NCBI GenBank assembly: GCA_018814445.1
Contig: JAHIZV010000133.1
Span: 1 to 44,809, forward strand
DNA from: Verrucomicrobiota bacterium
GTDB lineage: Bacteria > Verrucomicrobiota > Kiritimatiellia > JAHIZV01
Reading direction: 5' to 3'
Length of the DNA: 44,809 nt
The notes below the pieces were generated by a model. It was given only the letters and a program-made list of their open reading frames with translations, did no database searches and was not told where the DNA came from. The stretch's first letter is position 1. Every line of letters starts with the position of its first letter. This document shows, one piece after another, positions 33,206-41,594 of the stretch. The position numbers were made by a program, and so were the translations under genes.

Positions 33206-33751
33206 ATGAAGAAGTTAGCATTGTGTGCGGCAGTCCTGATCGCAGTTTCCCAAACCGCTGGCGCAGGGGGCCTGGGCCTCTATGGCGCATACATAAACAG
33301 CGACGATATCGATGCCGCGGGATACGGCTACGGAGCCAAATTCGTCGGCGATCTCGGCGAGGGTGTGGCTCTCGAATTGAGGGGAACCTTTTTCGAGAAG
33401 CTGGAGAACAACGACACCGGCGTCGACATCGAGCTTGAAATCATCCCCGCCGAAGCCGGCATTCAGTTGCGCCCGAACATCGCCGATGGCGTCGAACTGG
33501 TTCTTGGAGCCGGCATCTCATATTTCTTCCTCGACACGAACGTCGCGGAAGTCGATGACGAACTCGGCTGGTACGCTTCCGCCGGCCTTGAAATCTCCCT
33601 CGGTGACAGCGTCGCCCTGTTTGGCGAGGCTGTCTACAGGCACCTTGAGGCGACAGTCAAGGACGACGACCTGGATGAAATCACCGAAGAAGAACTGGAT
33701 ATCGATCTCGGCGGCATCGGAGCCAACGTAGGACTGCTTCTCGGCTGGTAA
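33206..33751 (+). CDS. Small outer-membrane beta-barrel-like protein
   Basis: This is a 181-residue protein with a signal peptide (cleavage near AGA at residue 20) and a strong Shine-Dalgarno (GGAGGAGAG). The mature part alternates hydrophobic and polar residues in about eight strands (LGLYGAYI, GYGAKFVGDL, VALELRGTFF, AGIQLRPNI, LVLGAGISYFFL, YASAGLEISL, VALFGEAVYRHL) and ends NVGLLLGW, as outer-membrane barrels do. It is acidic and about the size of OmpX- or OmpA-barrel proteins. A strong terminator follows immediately, so it is probably expressed alone. Function unknown. Confidence 0.8.
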   Translation: MKKLALCAAVLIAVSQTAGAGGLGLYGAYINSDDIDAAGYGYGAKFVGDLGEGVALELRGTFFEKLENNDTGVDIELEIIPAEAGIQLRPNIADGVELVLGAGISYFFLDTNVAEVDDELGWYASAGLEISLGDSVALFGEAVYRHLEATVKDDDLDEITEEELDIDLGGIGANVGLLLGW

Positions 33752-33768
33752 CGCGACTGAACAACATC

Positions 33769-33807
33769 AAGAAGCCGAACCGCACACCGGTTCGGCTTCT
33801 TCTTTTT
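33769..33807 (+). terminator. Rho-independent terminator
   Basis: Stem AAGAAGCCGAACCG / CGGTTCGGCTTCTT (14 bp) with a CACAC loop, followed by C and T5. It ends the beta-barrel gene and may also stop the convergent yidC-khpB operon. Confidence 0.93.
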
Positions 33808-33890
33808 CATGTATGACCACGGAGGTTTCTTCCAACATGTATTATGGAGGGAGAGGCTCTTGACGCAACGAAGACGGGTTCCGATCCGGT

Positions 33891-34391
33891 TCAATCCGAG
33901 GGGGGAGTCTCCAACTCCGAGGACGAGACTGTAACATGCTTTCGTCCATCTGCCGTCGCCTCTCCCGAATCGGTCACAACGCCCGCCCTGTCCGCAAGAG
34001 CCTGGTGAACGATCCGCCGGTCAGCGGCCCCCATAAGTGGAAGAGAAACGCTGCGCCCGGTCTTTTCGACCTCGTCCGCCGCCTCGCCGGCCATCTGTAG
34101 AAGCTGTTCTTTGCGCCGTTCGCGATACCTCTCGACATCCACCACGCAGTGAATCGAGGAATCTTCCTGGCGAGACATGATTCGGTTGAGAATGTACTGG
34201 AGGGCGTAAAGCATAGTGGCCCCGCGTCCGATCAGGCGACCCGCGTCGGGGGATTCAATGTGAAGCAGTACCTCGTCTTCGCTCCCTTCAAGAACCTCAA
34301 CCGCGGCCTCGAACTGCATGAGTTTGAGGATCTCGAGAAGTCGGACTTTGGCCTTCTCTCCGAAGGCCAAGACCTCGTTGCTTTGGTTCAT
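33891..34391 (-). CDS. khpB: KH-R3H RNA-binding protein (KhpB/Jag)
   Basis: The product is 166 residues from the ATG at 34389-34391 behind GAGGG; a GTG one codon upstream is possible. A KH domain (about residues 10-80) carries GRLIGRGATMLYALQYIL, equivalent to the GxxG loop, and an R3H domain follows with ADRRIVHQALAD (canonical ADRR-H pattern). The N-terminal Jag domain found in longer homologs is missing, and the last 25 residues are polar. It follows yidC, the standard place for jag/khpB. The protein binds RNA in the cytoplasm and in other bacteria influences cell elongation and division. Likely terminated by the hairpin at 33769-33807. Confidence 0.92.
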   Translation of the reverse strand: MNQSNEVLAFGEKAKVRLLEILKLMQFEAAVEVLEGSEDEVLLHIESPDAGRLIGRGATMLYALQYILNRIMSRQEDSSIHCVVDVERYRERRKEQLLQMAGEAADEVEKTGRSVSLPLMGAADRRIVHQALADRAGVVTDSGEATADGRKHVTVSSSELETPPSD

Positions 34392-34422
34392 CACGCCCTC
34401 GTTGGCAGCGGGTTGGCTGACT

Positions 34423-36177
34423 CTAAGCCGCTTCTCTTGCTTCTTTGCGTTTCTTGTAGATCAGTTGCTGGACGATCATGAGTACATTCTGCGTCGTCCA
34501 GTAAAGGGCCAGGCCGGACGGCATATTGTAGAGGAAGATGAGCATCATCACGGGCATCACGGTCATCATGCTCTTCTGCATCTGAGCCTGCTTCTCGTCG
34601 CCCGACGCGGCCGTAGGTGTAAGCTTCTGCTGCGCTGCCATGGAAATAGCCATCAGAATAGGAAGAATATTCAGCGCGTCCCACCCGATCAGGGGAAGTT
34701 TGAAACCGAAGGAAATGATGTTTTCCGGCTCGCTCAGATCAGTGATCCACAGGAAACCTGCAAACCTGAGTTCAATGGCGCTGCGCAGGATGTAGAACAG
34801 CGCAAAGAAGACCGGAATCTGTATCACCATCGGCAGGCAACCGCCCATAGGATTGACTTTGTGTTCCTTGTACAGGGCCATCATGGCTTCCTGTTTCTTC
34901 TGCGGGCTGTCCTTGTATTTCTCGTTGATCTCTTTGATGAGGGGCTGGAGTTCGCCCATCCGCCGCATGCTCTCGGTACCTTTGTGGGTGATGGGCCAGA
35001 AGATGATCCTGATGATGATCGTCAACAACATGATGGCGAGTCCGTAGTTGTACGGCCAGAGCCTGTCGTGGATCAGGTTCATGCTGTAGAGCAGGAATTT
35101 TCCGATCGGCGTCGTCCATCCCAACTCCATGATGTCCACCTGGTGATATCCGAGTTGCTTCAGTTCAGAGAGCTTCTTGGGGCCGATGTAGAAGTCCATG
35201 GCCCGCGTCGTCGACTCCCGGGGCGCCAGCGTGACATCCGTGAGCAGAATCTCCGCGGCAACGGTGCTGACCTCTTTCGTGCCGGGCGCCCTTTTGACAA
35301 TCACGACGCAATCATCGCCGCCGCCGGTTGGCCGGAGGGATTGAACGAAATACTTGTTCTTCACCGCAGCCCAGTCCACAGGACGTTCGATAGCCCTCCG
35401 CACTTCCGTCTGCGACGGATCGTCAAAGAGGCCGTTCAGTTTCTTGGACCAGTGTTTTACCTTCTCGCCGCCCGGCGACAGAGTGTCTACGCCAAGGTAG
35501 ACCATGCCTTTCATCTGAAACTGATTTGTGTCCGTGACCATCTCGCCGAGAGTAATCGAGCTCGCGCTGAGCGTGGCTGCTTCTTCGCGCTCATTGAAGA
35601 TCCTTTCTTCGATCTTCAGAACATAGCCGTCACCCAACGAAAGAGTTCTTTCGAAATGAATACCGTCGGCCATGGCCCCCGAGAAGAGCACGGATCTGCT
35701 GTCGTCACCCGCGGAGACGACCAAGTCTCGGTCCGCACCTTCCGGCAGGCCTTTCAGCAGCAGTGCCCCGGTCGGCCCGAAATCCAGTTCTACCGGAGCG
35801 CTTCCTTCATCCATCGAGGTAGGGTACTCCTTAAGCTGAACAGATTTTATCGTACCCCCGCGGCTCGACACCGTGAGAGCAAGAAAATCGTTGGAAATGA
35901 CCGCAGTGGTCTCGGGAACGGCACTTTCCTCCGGAGTTTCCGGCATAGCCGGGTACTCAACGGGTTCCTGCGCGGGTTTGAGTTCCGGTGCTTCGAGCAC
36001 AACGGGAGGCTTCACCGCTGTCTCCTCGCTCTCCCCCGCAGTTTCCGTCAGCATCTCTTGCTGCTGTACGGGAGGAGCGTTGTAGAAGTACTTGCGGAAC
36101 ACATGCCGGTCGAGAGGACCCCATGCAAACCAAAGCACAAGCAGTAATGCCACGATGATGATGTCATTTTTCTTCAT
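34423..36177 (-). CDS. yidC: Membrane protein insertase YidC
   Basis: This is a 584-residue protein of the Gram-negative YidC type. The first TM is at residues 6-22, followed by a Pro/Glu-rich linker, a large periplasmic beta-supersandwich domain (about 90-355), then the conserved insertase core from [20 protein letters not shown] to the end. The core includes [47 protein letters not shown] and [16 protein letters not shown] basic tail ([10 protein letters not shown]) suits ribosome contact. It inserts membrane proteins with or without SecYEG. Its ATG overlaps the yidD stop as ATGA. Nothing unusual. Confidence 0.97.
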   Translation of the reverse strand: MKKNDIIIVALLLVLWFAWGPLDRHVFRKYFYNAPPVQQQEMLTETAGESEETAVKPPVVLEAPELKPAQEPVEYPAMPETPEESAVPETTAVISNDFLALTVSSRGGTIKSVQLKEYPTSMDEGSAPVELDFGPTGALLLKGLPEGADRDLVVSAGDDSRSVLFSGAMADGIHFERTLSLGDGYVLKIEERIFNEREEAATLSASSITLGEMVTDTNQFQMKGMVYLGVDTLSPGGEKVKHWSKKLNGLFDDPSQTEVRRAIERPVDWAAVKNKYFVQSLRPTGGGDDCVVIVKRAPGTKEVSTVAAEILLTDVTLAPRESTTRAMDFYIGPKKLSELKQLGYHQVDIMELGWTTPIGKFLLYSMNLIHDRLWPYNYGLAIMLLTIIIRIIFWPITHKGTESMRRMGELQPLIKEINEKYKDSPQKKQEAMMALYKEHKVNPMGGCLPMVIQIPVFFALFYILRSAIELRFAGFLWITDLSEPENIISFGFKLPLIGWDALNILPILMAISMAAQQKLTPTAASGDEKQAQMQKSMMTVMPVMMLIFLYNMPSGLALYWTTQNVLMIVQQLIYKKRKEAREAA

Positions 36178-36440
36178 CCGAGTTCTCCAGAAAGTGTTTC
36201 AGCACCGACAGTGCGTTTTCTCATGTCCGGCTCGGGAACCGGATCGACTCCGCCGGGGTTAAATGGATGGCAGCGGCAGATTCTTCTCAATCCCAGCCAG
36301 AGACCGCGAAAAGCTCCGTGCTTCTCCACGGCCTCGATGCAGTATCTTGAACAACTGGGATGAAAGCGGCAACAGGGGCCCAGCAACGGCGAAACCGTCA
36401 CCTGGTAAATCCTGATCAGCATTGTGATAAGCTTACGCAT
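36174..36440 (-). CDS. yidD: Membrane protein insertion efficiency factor YidD
   Basis: The product is 88 residues from the ATG at 36438-36440, which overlaps the end of rnpA by eight bases; the open frame extends further but only [21 protein letters not shown] is family-like. The YidD signature is complete: [20 protein letters not shown], then [18 protein letters not shown]. It is a small amphipathic peripheral membrane protein thought to help YidC-dependent insertion. It sits in the conserved order rnpA-yidD-yidC, with overlaps on both sides. Confidence 0.96.
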   Translation of the reverse strand: MRKLITMLIRIYQVTVSPLLGPCCRFHPSCSRYCIEAVEKHGAFRGLWLGLRRICRCHPFNPGGVDPVPEPDMRKRTVGAETLSGELG

Positions 36441-36903
36441 CTTTATCGTTCTCGGGAAGTAGGCCGGCGCGGCCTGCCAAAGCAAGCAGTTCCGCTACCA
36501 GATCCTCCCATGGCGCATCAAGAAGAGCACGTCTGGCGACCAGTATGACGTCATAAGCTCCGTGAAATTGCCATCTGTTTTGTCTGTAGATTTCCCGAAG
36601 CAACCGGCGGGCCTTGACACGCTGGACGGCCTTTCCAACTTTCCGGCTCGTAACCACCCCGAGCCGAAGTGATGCGTCCTCCCCTTCCCGCCGCCAGAGA
36701 ACCATGTACTTCCCGATCCAGCGGGTGCCCTGACCGTATGTTTCACGAAAAAGAGCGGATCTGGTGATCCGCTGATTCCTGCCCAGACGCATGTCGGGCT
36801 TCGGCCTTGCCGGGGAAGCACTGTCTTTCCGGGCCCCGCCCGCATCCTTGTCTCCGGGTAGAGGCTCCTGTCCCCGCCCTACCGGTCCGGATGCAAGCAT
36901 CAT
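36433..36903 (-). CDS. rnpA: Ribonuclease P protein component
   Basis: The product is 156 residues from the ATG at 36901-36903, chosen because GGGAG lies six bases upstream and 12 bases separate it from the rpmH stop. The conserved RnpA domain begins only at residue 38 ([15 protein letters not shown]), so the protein carries a 37-residue Gly/Pro/charged N-terminal extension; an internal ATG at 36790-36792 would give a normal 119-residue RnpA but has no good ribosome binding site. [17 protein letters not shown] is the RNR-type RNA-binding helix, followed by YDVILVARR. It binds RNase P RNA for tRNA 5' maturation. It ends overlapping yidD. Confidence 0.93.
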   Translation of the reverse strand: MMLASGPVGRGQEPLPGDKDAGGARKDSASPARPKPDMRLGRNQRITRSALFRETYGQGTRWIGKYMVLWRREGEDASLRLGVVTSRKVGKAVQRVKARRLLREIYRQNRWQFHGAYDVILVARRALLDAPWEDLVAELLALAGRAGLLPENDKDA

Positions 36904-36915
36904 GACAGACTCCCG

Positions 36916-37059
36916 CTACGAAGAGACAGACAGCGACTTGCGCCCTTTCTGTCTCCGACTACTCAAGACGGCACGACCCGATCTCGTGGCCATACGACTG
37001 CGAAATCCGTGTTTTCTAGCCCGCTTTATCTTTGAAGGCTGATATGTACGCTTACTCAT
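36916..37059 (-). CDS. rpmH: 50S ribosomal protein L34
   Basis: This is a 47-residue protein that translates as [19 protein letters not shown] and ends SLSVSS. It matches L34 throughout: [22 protein letters not shown], and [11 protein letters not shown]34 is a small basic protein of the large ribosomal subunit. It heads the rpmH-rnpA-yidD-yidC-khpB operon on the minus strand, with a promoter-like site upstream. dnaA, which often lies on the other side, is absent here; a methyltransferase gene follows instead. Confidence 0.97.
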   Translation of the reverse strand: MSKRTYQPSKIKRARKHGFRSRMATRSGRAVLSSRRQKGRKSLSVSS

Positions 37060-37088
37060 GGTTTTATTCCTGCTCTAAAAGGGCTCGA

Positions 37089-37116
37089 ACAGTATCAGCT
37101 TTCACGCAGGTGTCAA
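37089..37116 (-). promoter_or_regulatory. Likely sigma-70 promoter of the rpmH operon
   Basis: On the minus strand, TTGACA (37116-37111) is followed after 16 bases by TACTGT (37094-37089), about 30 bases upstream of the rpmH ATG. A TGA precedes the -10 at extended -10 spacing. Confidence 0.5.
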
Positions 37117-37129
37117 TACGTAGGTGGTT

Positions 37130-37247
37130 GGAAACCTGAGACCGGAAACCTGAAACCTGAGTTTCGGCGAAAAAAGGCCCCCGACCAATCCCCTTCTTCT
37201 GAGTTCGTTCTGCCACTCAGGTTTCAGGTTTCCGGTCTCAGGTTTCC
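37130..37247. repeat. Perfect 32-bp inverted repeat built from GAAACCTGA units
   Basis: Arms 37130-37161 and 37216-37247 are exact reverse complements separated by 54 bases. Each arm contains three GAAACCTGA-type units. It lies between rpmH and the end of the methyltransferase gene, abutting its stop codon. A fragment of the same repeat occurs at 6872-6888. Confidence 0.95.
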
Positions 37248-38144
37248 CTAAAAAGGCGCCGCTGTGCCGATTTTCGTGTTTATGGCAGCATCCGCGATGG
37301 AGCGCCCGTCGATCAGCGTGGGTATCCTCCTCGGACGCCAGGTCCGGCGACGACCGCTTGCGATCAGGTGGAAGCCCTTAGTGAAGAACAGAAGAAGATC
37401 CAGTTGTCCTGCAATCCAGAATATCGGATAGGCCACTGTGTAAATCCTGAAAGCCCGTTCGTACAGTCGTTCCTTCGATATTTCTCTGCCCGTGCGGTCT
37501 TTCGTCCCGAGCGGTGAACTGGCGATCCATTGCACAAGGGTATCTACCAGCTCGACAAAGAACCGCGAATAGGTCCGGACCTCCTGCACGTCAAACCCGT
37601 CTTTCAGCATATCGAAGATCTGCGACTCCGTGTACCCAGAATGCTGCATTGTGGGATCCTGACCGCGAAGGCCGAGCAGTCGCTTCAGCAAACGAATGAT
37701 GCTTCCGGATTTTGTCTGCGACGCTTGAACGATGAAGTAACCATCCGATCTCAGGACCCGGTTGCACTCCGCTATAAGCGGCTGGGCATCCTTGAAATAC
37801 TCGAGTCGGTTGACGAGCACGACGATATCAAACTTGCCGTCTTCAAAAGGAAACTTGCCGTCCTTAATCTGATAGACCCGCTCGCCAACCATCTTCTTCG
37901 TGGCCTCGACGCTCTCCGCCGAGATGTCAGCGCTGTGCCACACACCGCCAATAGTCCTCAGCTGCTGACTGAGCACGCCGCTGTCACCGCCGATGTCGAG
38001 ACACGTTGTCCCCGATGAAGACTTCAGGAAATGATGAAGCTCCTTCCAGCGGCGCTGATCCGGATAGGATCTGCGGGAAAGCTTTATTCTCCACTCGTTC
38101 TCAATGCGATCCGTTGGTGATGTTACGCTCATATAGAACCGCAT
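37248..38144 (-). CDS. SAM-dependent class I methyltransferase
   Basis: This is a 298-residue protein starting at the ATG at 38142-38144 (AGGA upstream); an ATG four codons later is an alternative. The Rossmann methyltransferase domain spans about residues 40-170: TCLDIGGDSGVLS (motif I, SAM binding), WHSADIS (acidic end of strand 2), FDIVVLVNRLEYF (motif near strand 4) and VLRSDGYFIVQ. The C-terminal 100 residues are basic with hydrophobic stretches (IYTVAYPIFWIAGQL), possibly membrane-associated. Substrate unknown; lipid, quinone or sugar are all possible. It is flanked on both sides by intergenic palindromes and stands alone. Confidence 0.83.
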   Translation of the reverse strand: MRFYMSVTSPTDRIENEWRIKLSRRSYPDQRRWKELHHFLKSSSGTTCLDIGGDSGVLSQQLRTIGGVWHSADISAESVEATKKMVGERVYQIKDGKFPFEDGKFDIVVLVNRLEYFKDAQPLIAECNRVLRSDGYFIVQASQTKSGSIIRLLKRLLGLRGQDPTMQHSGYTESQIFDMLKDGFDVQEVRTYSRFFVELVDTLVQWIASSPLGTKDRTGREISKERLYERAFRIYTVAYPIFWIAGQLDLLLFFTKGFHLIASGRRRTWRPRRIPTLIDGRSIADAAINTKIGTAAPF

Positions 38145-38196
38145 ATGTTTTTCCTATATCAGGGAAAAAATCAAAGCAATTCTCGAAAGCTTGGAG

Positions 38197-38283
38197 AAAC
38201 CGCGAATGAACGCCCATAAATGCGAATGACGGGAAGAGGTGCGTCACACACTATTAGCGTGCATTAGCGTTCATTCGCGGTTT
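38197..38283. repeat. Inverted repeat with CGCGAATGAACGC arms
   Basis: Arms 38197-38213 and 38267-38283 are a perfect 17-bp inverted repeat around 53 bases. The loop also holds GCGAATGA and ATTAGCGTGCATTAGCG, so the unit has internal direct repeats. It fills the gap between the divergent methyltransferase and kinase-like genes. Confidence 0.9.
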
Positions 38284-38350
38284 GAATGACTCCGCAGACT
38301 GGAAATTCCCGCAGGGCTATGCCATGCTGTCTCCCCTGCTTGAGTGGAAT

Positions 38351-40024
38351 ATGAATACAGAGCTGAATCAGATCGTGGTGACGATGGAGGACGGCACGGA
38401 GATTACGTGTCCCTCCCAGATTCCGGCCGGGGCGGTCGCCCCCTCCGCGACGGACAAGCGTGGACTCCATTACCTGGGGGCGCTCGCTAATAACGATGTC
38501 GTATCCCTCTCTTACCCTCTTGAGGTGGATACGCAGATTCGGTTTCTCACGCTCGACGACTCCCACGGATGGCGCATATACCGGCGCTCCGTATCCTTCA
38601 TCCTCGCAAAGATCGTGAAGAATCTGTATCCGAGCTCCGTATTTTCGGTGGAGCATTCGCTGGGAACAGGTTTCTACTGTAGTTTTGAGCTGAATGGCGA
38701 GAAGCGGATCACGGAAGAACAGATCGCCCATATCGAGAAGCATATGCGCGAACTCGTTGACCACGATGTGCCGATCCGACGCAGGAAGATCACCTTTGAA
38801 CAGGCCGTGAAACAGTTCCAGCAGGAAAAGCAATGGGACAAGTACAACCTGCTTCGCTACCGCAATCCCCCGAAGATCGTCATCTACGATTGTGACGGCT
38901 TCTCGGACCTGGCTCACGGCCCTCTCGCAAACAACACCGGCGCATTGGGTCATTTCAAGCTCTTCCCCTATCCTCCCGGTTTCGTGATCCAGTTTCCCGA
39001 CCGGGACAAGGCGCCTGAGATCCCTCCTTTCGAGAGCCAGCCGCACCTCTTCCATATCTTCAAAGAACACAAAGAGTGGGGCCGTATCCTCGGCGTCCGC
39101 ACGGTCGGTCAGTTAAATGAGATCATCGCTAACCGAGGTATCGGAGACCTCATACGCATCGCCGAAGCTTTTCACGAGAAGAAGATTGCCTCGATCGCGG
39201 ACCGCATTGCCGAAAGCAAGTCCACGAACTGGATCCTCATTGCCGGACCGTCCTCGGCCGGCAAAACGACGCTGGCCAAACGCCTCGGCGTTCAGCTTCG
39301 GGTCAACGGTCTCCGGCCCGTTACGATTTCGACCGACGACTACTTTGTGGACCGGGAGAAGACGCCGCGTGACGAGGATGGCGAATACGATTTTGAGGAT
39401 ATCGAGACGATCGATCTGGAACTGCTCAACCAGCATCTTGAAGCTCTCGACCGGGGTGAAGAAGTGGATCTTCCCCGCTTCAATTTTCAGGCAGGCAAAC
39501 GCGAGTACAAGGGCGACCGCTTGAAAATAGAAGAAGACCAGTTAGTGATCATGGAAGGTATCCACTGCCTCAATCCGAGGCTGAGCGCCAATATTCGGCC
39601 TGAACGCAAGTACAAGATTTACATCAGCGCCCTGACCCAGCTCAACCTGGACTTCAACAACCGCATCTCGACAACGGACAACCGCCTCCTGCGAAGGCTG
39701 ATCCGCGATCATCAGTTCCGGGGCAACACAGCGCTTACCACGCTCAACATGTGGCCCAGCGTGCGGCGGGGAGAGAAGAAGTGGATATTTCCCCACCAGC
39801 AGGAAGCGGACATCGCGTTCAACTCCGCGCTCGATTACGAACTCGGGGTTCTGAAACCGCTGGCGGAGCCTTTGCTGGCAGAAGTGAAACCGTTCCATCC
39901 TCAGTACGCCGAGGCCAAGCGCCTGCTCGACTTCCTCGACAGCTTTCTGTCCGTATCGTCGGAGCTCGTACCTCCCACCTCGATCCTGCGGGAGTACATC
40001 GGGGAGAGCAGTTTCAGGTATTAG
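38351..40024 (+). CDS. Uridine-kinase-like protein with N-terminal TGS and ThrRS-like domains
   Basis: The product is 557 residues from the ATG at 38351, where the domain begins (MNTELNQIVVTMEDGTE); earlier starts at 38324 or 38282 would add unconserved residues. Residues 5-65 form a TGS domain. Residues 70-240 resemble the second additional (editing-like) domain of threonyl-tRNA synthetase, with EHSLGTGFYC, and the C-terminal part is a phosphoribulokinase/uridine kinase P-loop domain (GPSSAGKT at 299-306, then TDDYFVDREKTPRDEDG). The combination is a known family in several deep phyla. The kinase presumably phosphorylates a nucleoside or related alcohol in the cytoplasm; a translation-linked role is possible. 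It is convergent with lpd. Confidence 0.9.
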   Translation: MNTELNQIVVTMEDGTEITCPSQIPAGAVAPSATDKRGLHYLGALANNDVVSLSYPLEVDTQIRFLTLDDSHGWRIYRRSVSFILAKIVKNLYPSSVFSVEHSLGTGFYCSFELNGEKRITEEQIAHIEKHMRELVDHDVPIRRRKITFEQAVKQFQQEKQWDKYNLLRYRNPPKIVIYDCDGFSDLAHGPLANNTGALGHFKLFPYPPGFVIQFPDRDKAPEIPPFESQPHLFHIFKEHKEWGRILGVRTVGQLNEIIANRGIGDLIRIAEAFHEKKIASIADRIAESKSTNWILIAGPSSAGKTTLAKRLGVQLRVNGLRPVTISTDDYFVDREKTPRDEDGEYDFEDIETIDLELLNQHLEALDRGEEVDLPRFNFQAGKREYKGDRLKIEEDQLVIMEGIHCLNPRLSANIRPERKYKIYISALTQLNLDFNNRISTTDNRLLRRLIRDHQFRGNTALTTLNMWPSVRRGEKKWIFPHQQEADIAFNSALDYELGVLKPLAEPLLAEVKPFHPQYAEAKRLLDFLDSFLSVSSELVPPTSILREYIGESSFRY

Positions 40025-40027
40025 CCG

Positions 40028-40129
40028 CCCACCACCACCCGATGCCGGATTCCGGTAACCGGATGCCAGATAGACAATGCCGCGAAGATCCCGTCTGGAA
40101 TCCGGTATCAGGCATCGGGTGGTGGTGGG
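40028..40129. repeat. Inverted repeat with CCCACCACCACCCGATGCC arms between convergent genes
   Basis: Arms 40028-40046 and 40111-40129 are a perfect 19-bp inverted repeat. The interior continues with imperfect copies (GGATTCCGG, GGATGCC, GGAATCCGG). It lies between the kinase-like gene and lpd, and could stop transcription from both sides. Confidence 0.93.
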
Positions 40130-40132
40130 TAG

Positions 40133-41557
40133 TTAGCCATGCAGCGCCCGGTCATCCACGGACAGCGCGGCTTCCTGGATCGCTTCGGTCAGTGACGGAT
40201 GAGAGTGGACGGTGCGGGCCAGGTCTTCCGCGCTTCCCTTGTACTCCATGGCAACCACTGCTTCGGCAATAATCTCGGAGGACATGAAGCCGAGAATATG
40301 CACGCCGAGCAGTTCGTCGGTCTCTTTGTGTGCGATGACCTTGACCATACCCGCGGTTTCTTCCATCGCCATCGCGCGCCCGTTGTACTTCAACTGGAAA
40401 CGGCCGATCTTATAAGGCACTCCGTCGGCCTGGAGTTCCTCTTCCGTTCGTCCGACCCAGGAAATCTCGGGCATGGTGTAGACAACTTGAGGTATGACAT
40501 CGTAGCTCACACGCGAATCCTGTCCTGCGATGCGCTCGGCAACCATCACGCCTTCTACGGATCCCTTGTGGGCGAGCATCGGCCCGCCGACGACATCGCC
40601 GACGGCGTACACGCCCGGCAGATTCGTCCGGCACGTCCTGCCCTCGGTGTGGATGAATCCGCTTTCGTTGATGAGCAGGCCGACTTCATCGGCGTTGAGA
40701 TCATCCGTATGGGGCTTTCTGCCGACAGACATTACGAGTTTGTCGAATTCCAGTTCGTGTGTGCCCCCGTTGTCCTCATAGGTCACCTTGACGCCTTCGC
40801 CTGAGGTGTCGGCGGAAAGGACCCGCGCGCCGAGGCGGATGTCGAGCCCCTGCTTGGAAAACTCCTCGTGAGCGGCCTTGGCAATCTCATGGTCGGCGAA
40901 AAAGAGGAAGCGCTCTGTCGCCTCAAGCAACACCGCTTCCGAACCCAGCCGGTTCCATACCGAGCCCAGTTCCAGACCGATCACGCCGGCGCCGATTACA
41001 CCCAGCCTTTTCGGCACCTCGCTGAAGTTCAATGCCCCGGTTGAGTCCACGATCTTCTCACCGTCAATCAATATCCCCGGAAGGGATCTCGGCACTGATC
41101 CTGTCGCGATAACGATGTTCTTTGCCTCGACAGTCTCATTCGCGGCATCCGGCCCTTTTCCTGTTACCTCAATTCTCATCTCCGGCCTCAGACGTCCGTG
41201 CCCTTTCAGCCACATAATCCTGTTCTTGCTGAACAAAGACTCAATGCCTCCCGTTAGACTCCGCACGATCTCGTTCTTACGCGATATCATCGCGGAAAGA
41301 TCCAGACGTATGTCGGAAACCGAGATGCCATGCGTTCCGATGTGATGCTGAAGACGATAGAACTGTTCGCTCGAATCCAGCAGGGCTTTGGACGGAATAC
41401 AGCCCACGTTCAGACAGGTTCCACCCAGCACATACTTGCCCTCCGGACTGATCCATTCGTCCACGACCGCCGTTTCCAGACCCAGTTGAGCACATCGCAG
41501 GGCGGCGACATACCCCGCGGGCCCCGCACCGATAACCACCACATCGAATTCTCTCAT
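40133..41557 (-). CDS. lpdA: Dihydrolipoyl dehydrogenase (E3)
   Basis: This is a 474-residue protein of standard length. VVIGAGPAGYVAAL is the FAD-binding loop, GGTCLNVGCIPSK holds the redox disulfide (C48, C53), and GVIGAGVIGLELGS is the NAD-binding loop. HSHPSLTEAIQEAA near the C-terminus carries the catalytic His of the dimer partner, and TNLPGVYAVGDV is the second FAD motif. It reoxidises dihydrolipoamide of 2-oxo acid dehydrogenases in the cytoplasm. It is the third gene of the sucA-sucB-lpd operon, with GGAGAA before its ATG. Confidence 0.97.
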   Translation of the reverse strand: MREFDVVVIGAGPAGYVAALRCAQLGLETAVVDEWISPEGKYVLGGTCLNVGCIPSKALLDSSEQFYRLQHHIGTHGISVSDIRLDLSAMISRKNEIVRSLTGGIESLFSKNRIMWLKGHGRLRPEMRIEVTGKGPDAANETVEAKNIVIATGSVPRSLPGILIDGEKIVDSTGALNFSEVPKRLGVIGAGVIGLELGSVWNRLGSEAVLLEATERFLFFADHEIAKAAHEEFSKQGLDIRLGARVLSADTSGEGVKVTYEDNGGTHELEFDKLVMSVGRKPHTDDLNADEVGLLINESGFIHTEGRTCRTNLPGVYAVGDVVGGPMLAHKGSVEGVMVAERIAGQDSRVSYDVIPQVVYTMPEISWVGRTEEELQADGVPYKIGRFQLKYNGRAMAMEETAGMVKVIAHKETDELLGVHILGFMSSEIIAEAVVAMEYKGSAEDLARTVHSHPSLTEAIQEAALSVDDRALHG

Positions 41558-41594
41558 CAGTTCTCCACAAGTGCAGATGTTTGCCGTCCGCGCG

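Noticed and set aside
34318-36147. Very long plus-strand open frame (about 600 codons) opposite yidC
   Set aside because: yidC and khpB are certain on the other strand; the antisense frame is His/Arg-rich without domains, as expected for a shadow of a GC-rich gene.
37060-37250. Replication origin next to rpmH
   Set aside because: rpmH often neighbours dnaA, but no dnaA gene or DnaA boxes are seen; the gap holds a promoter and a palindrome.
37130-40129. CRISPR array from repeated units
   Set aside because: The repeats are inverted palindromes and short direct units without regular spacers, and no cas genes are present.
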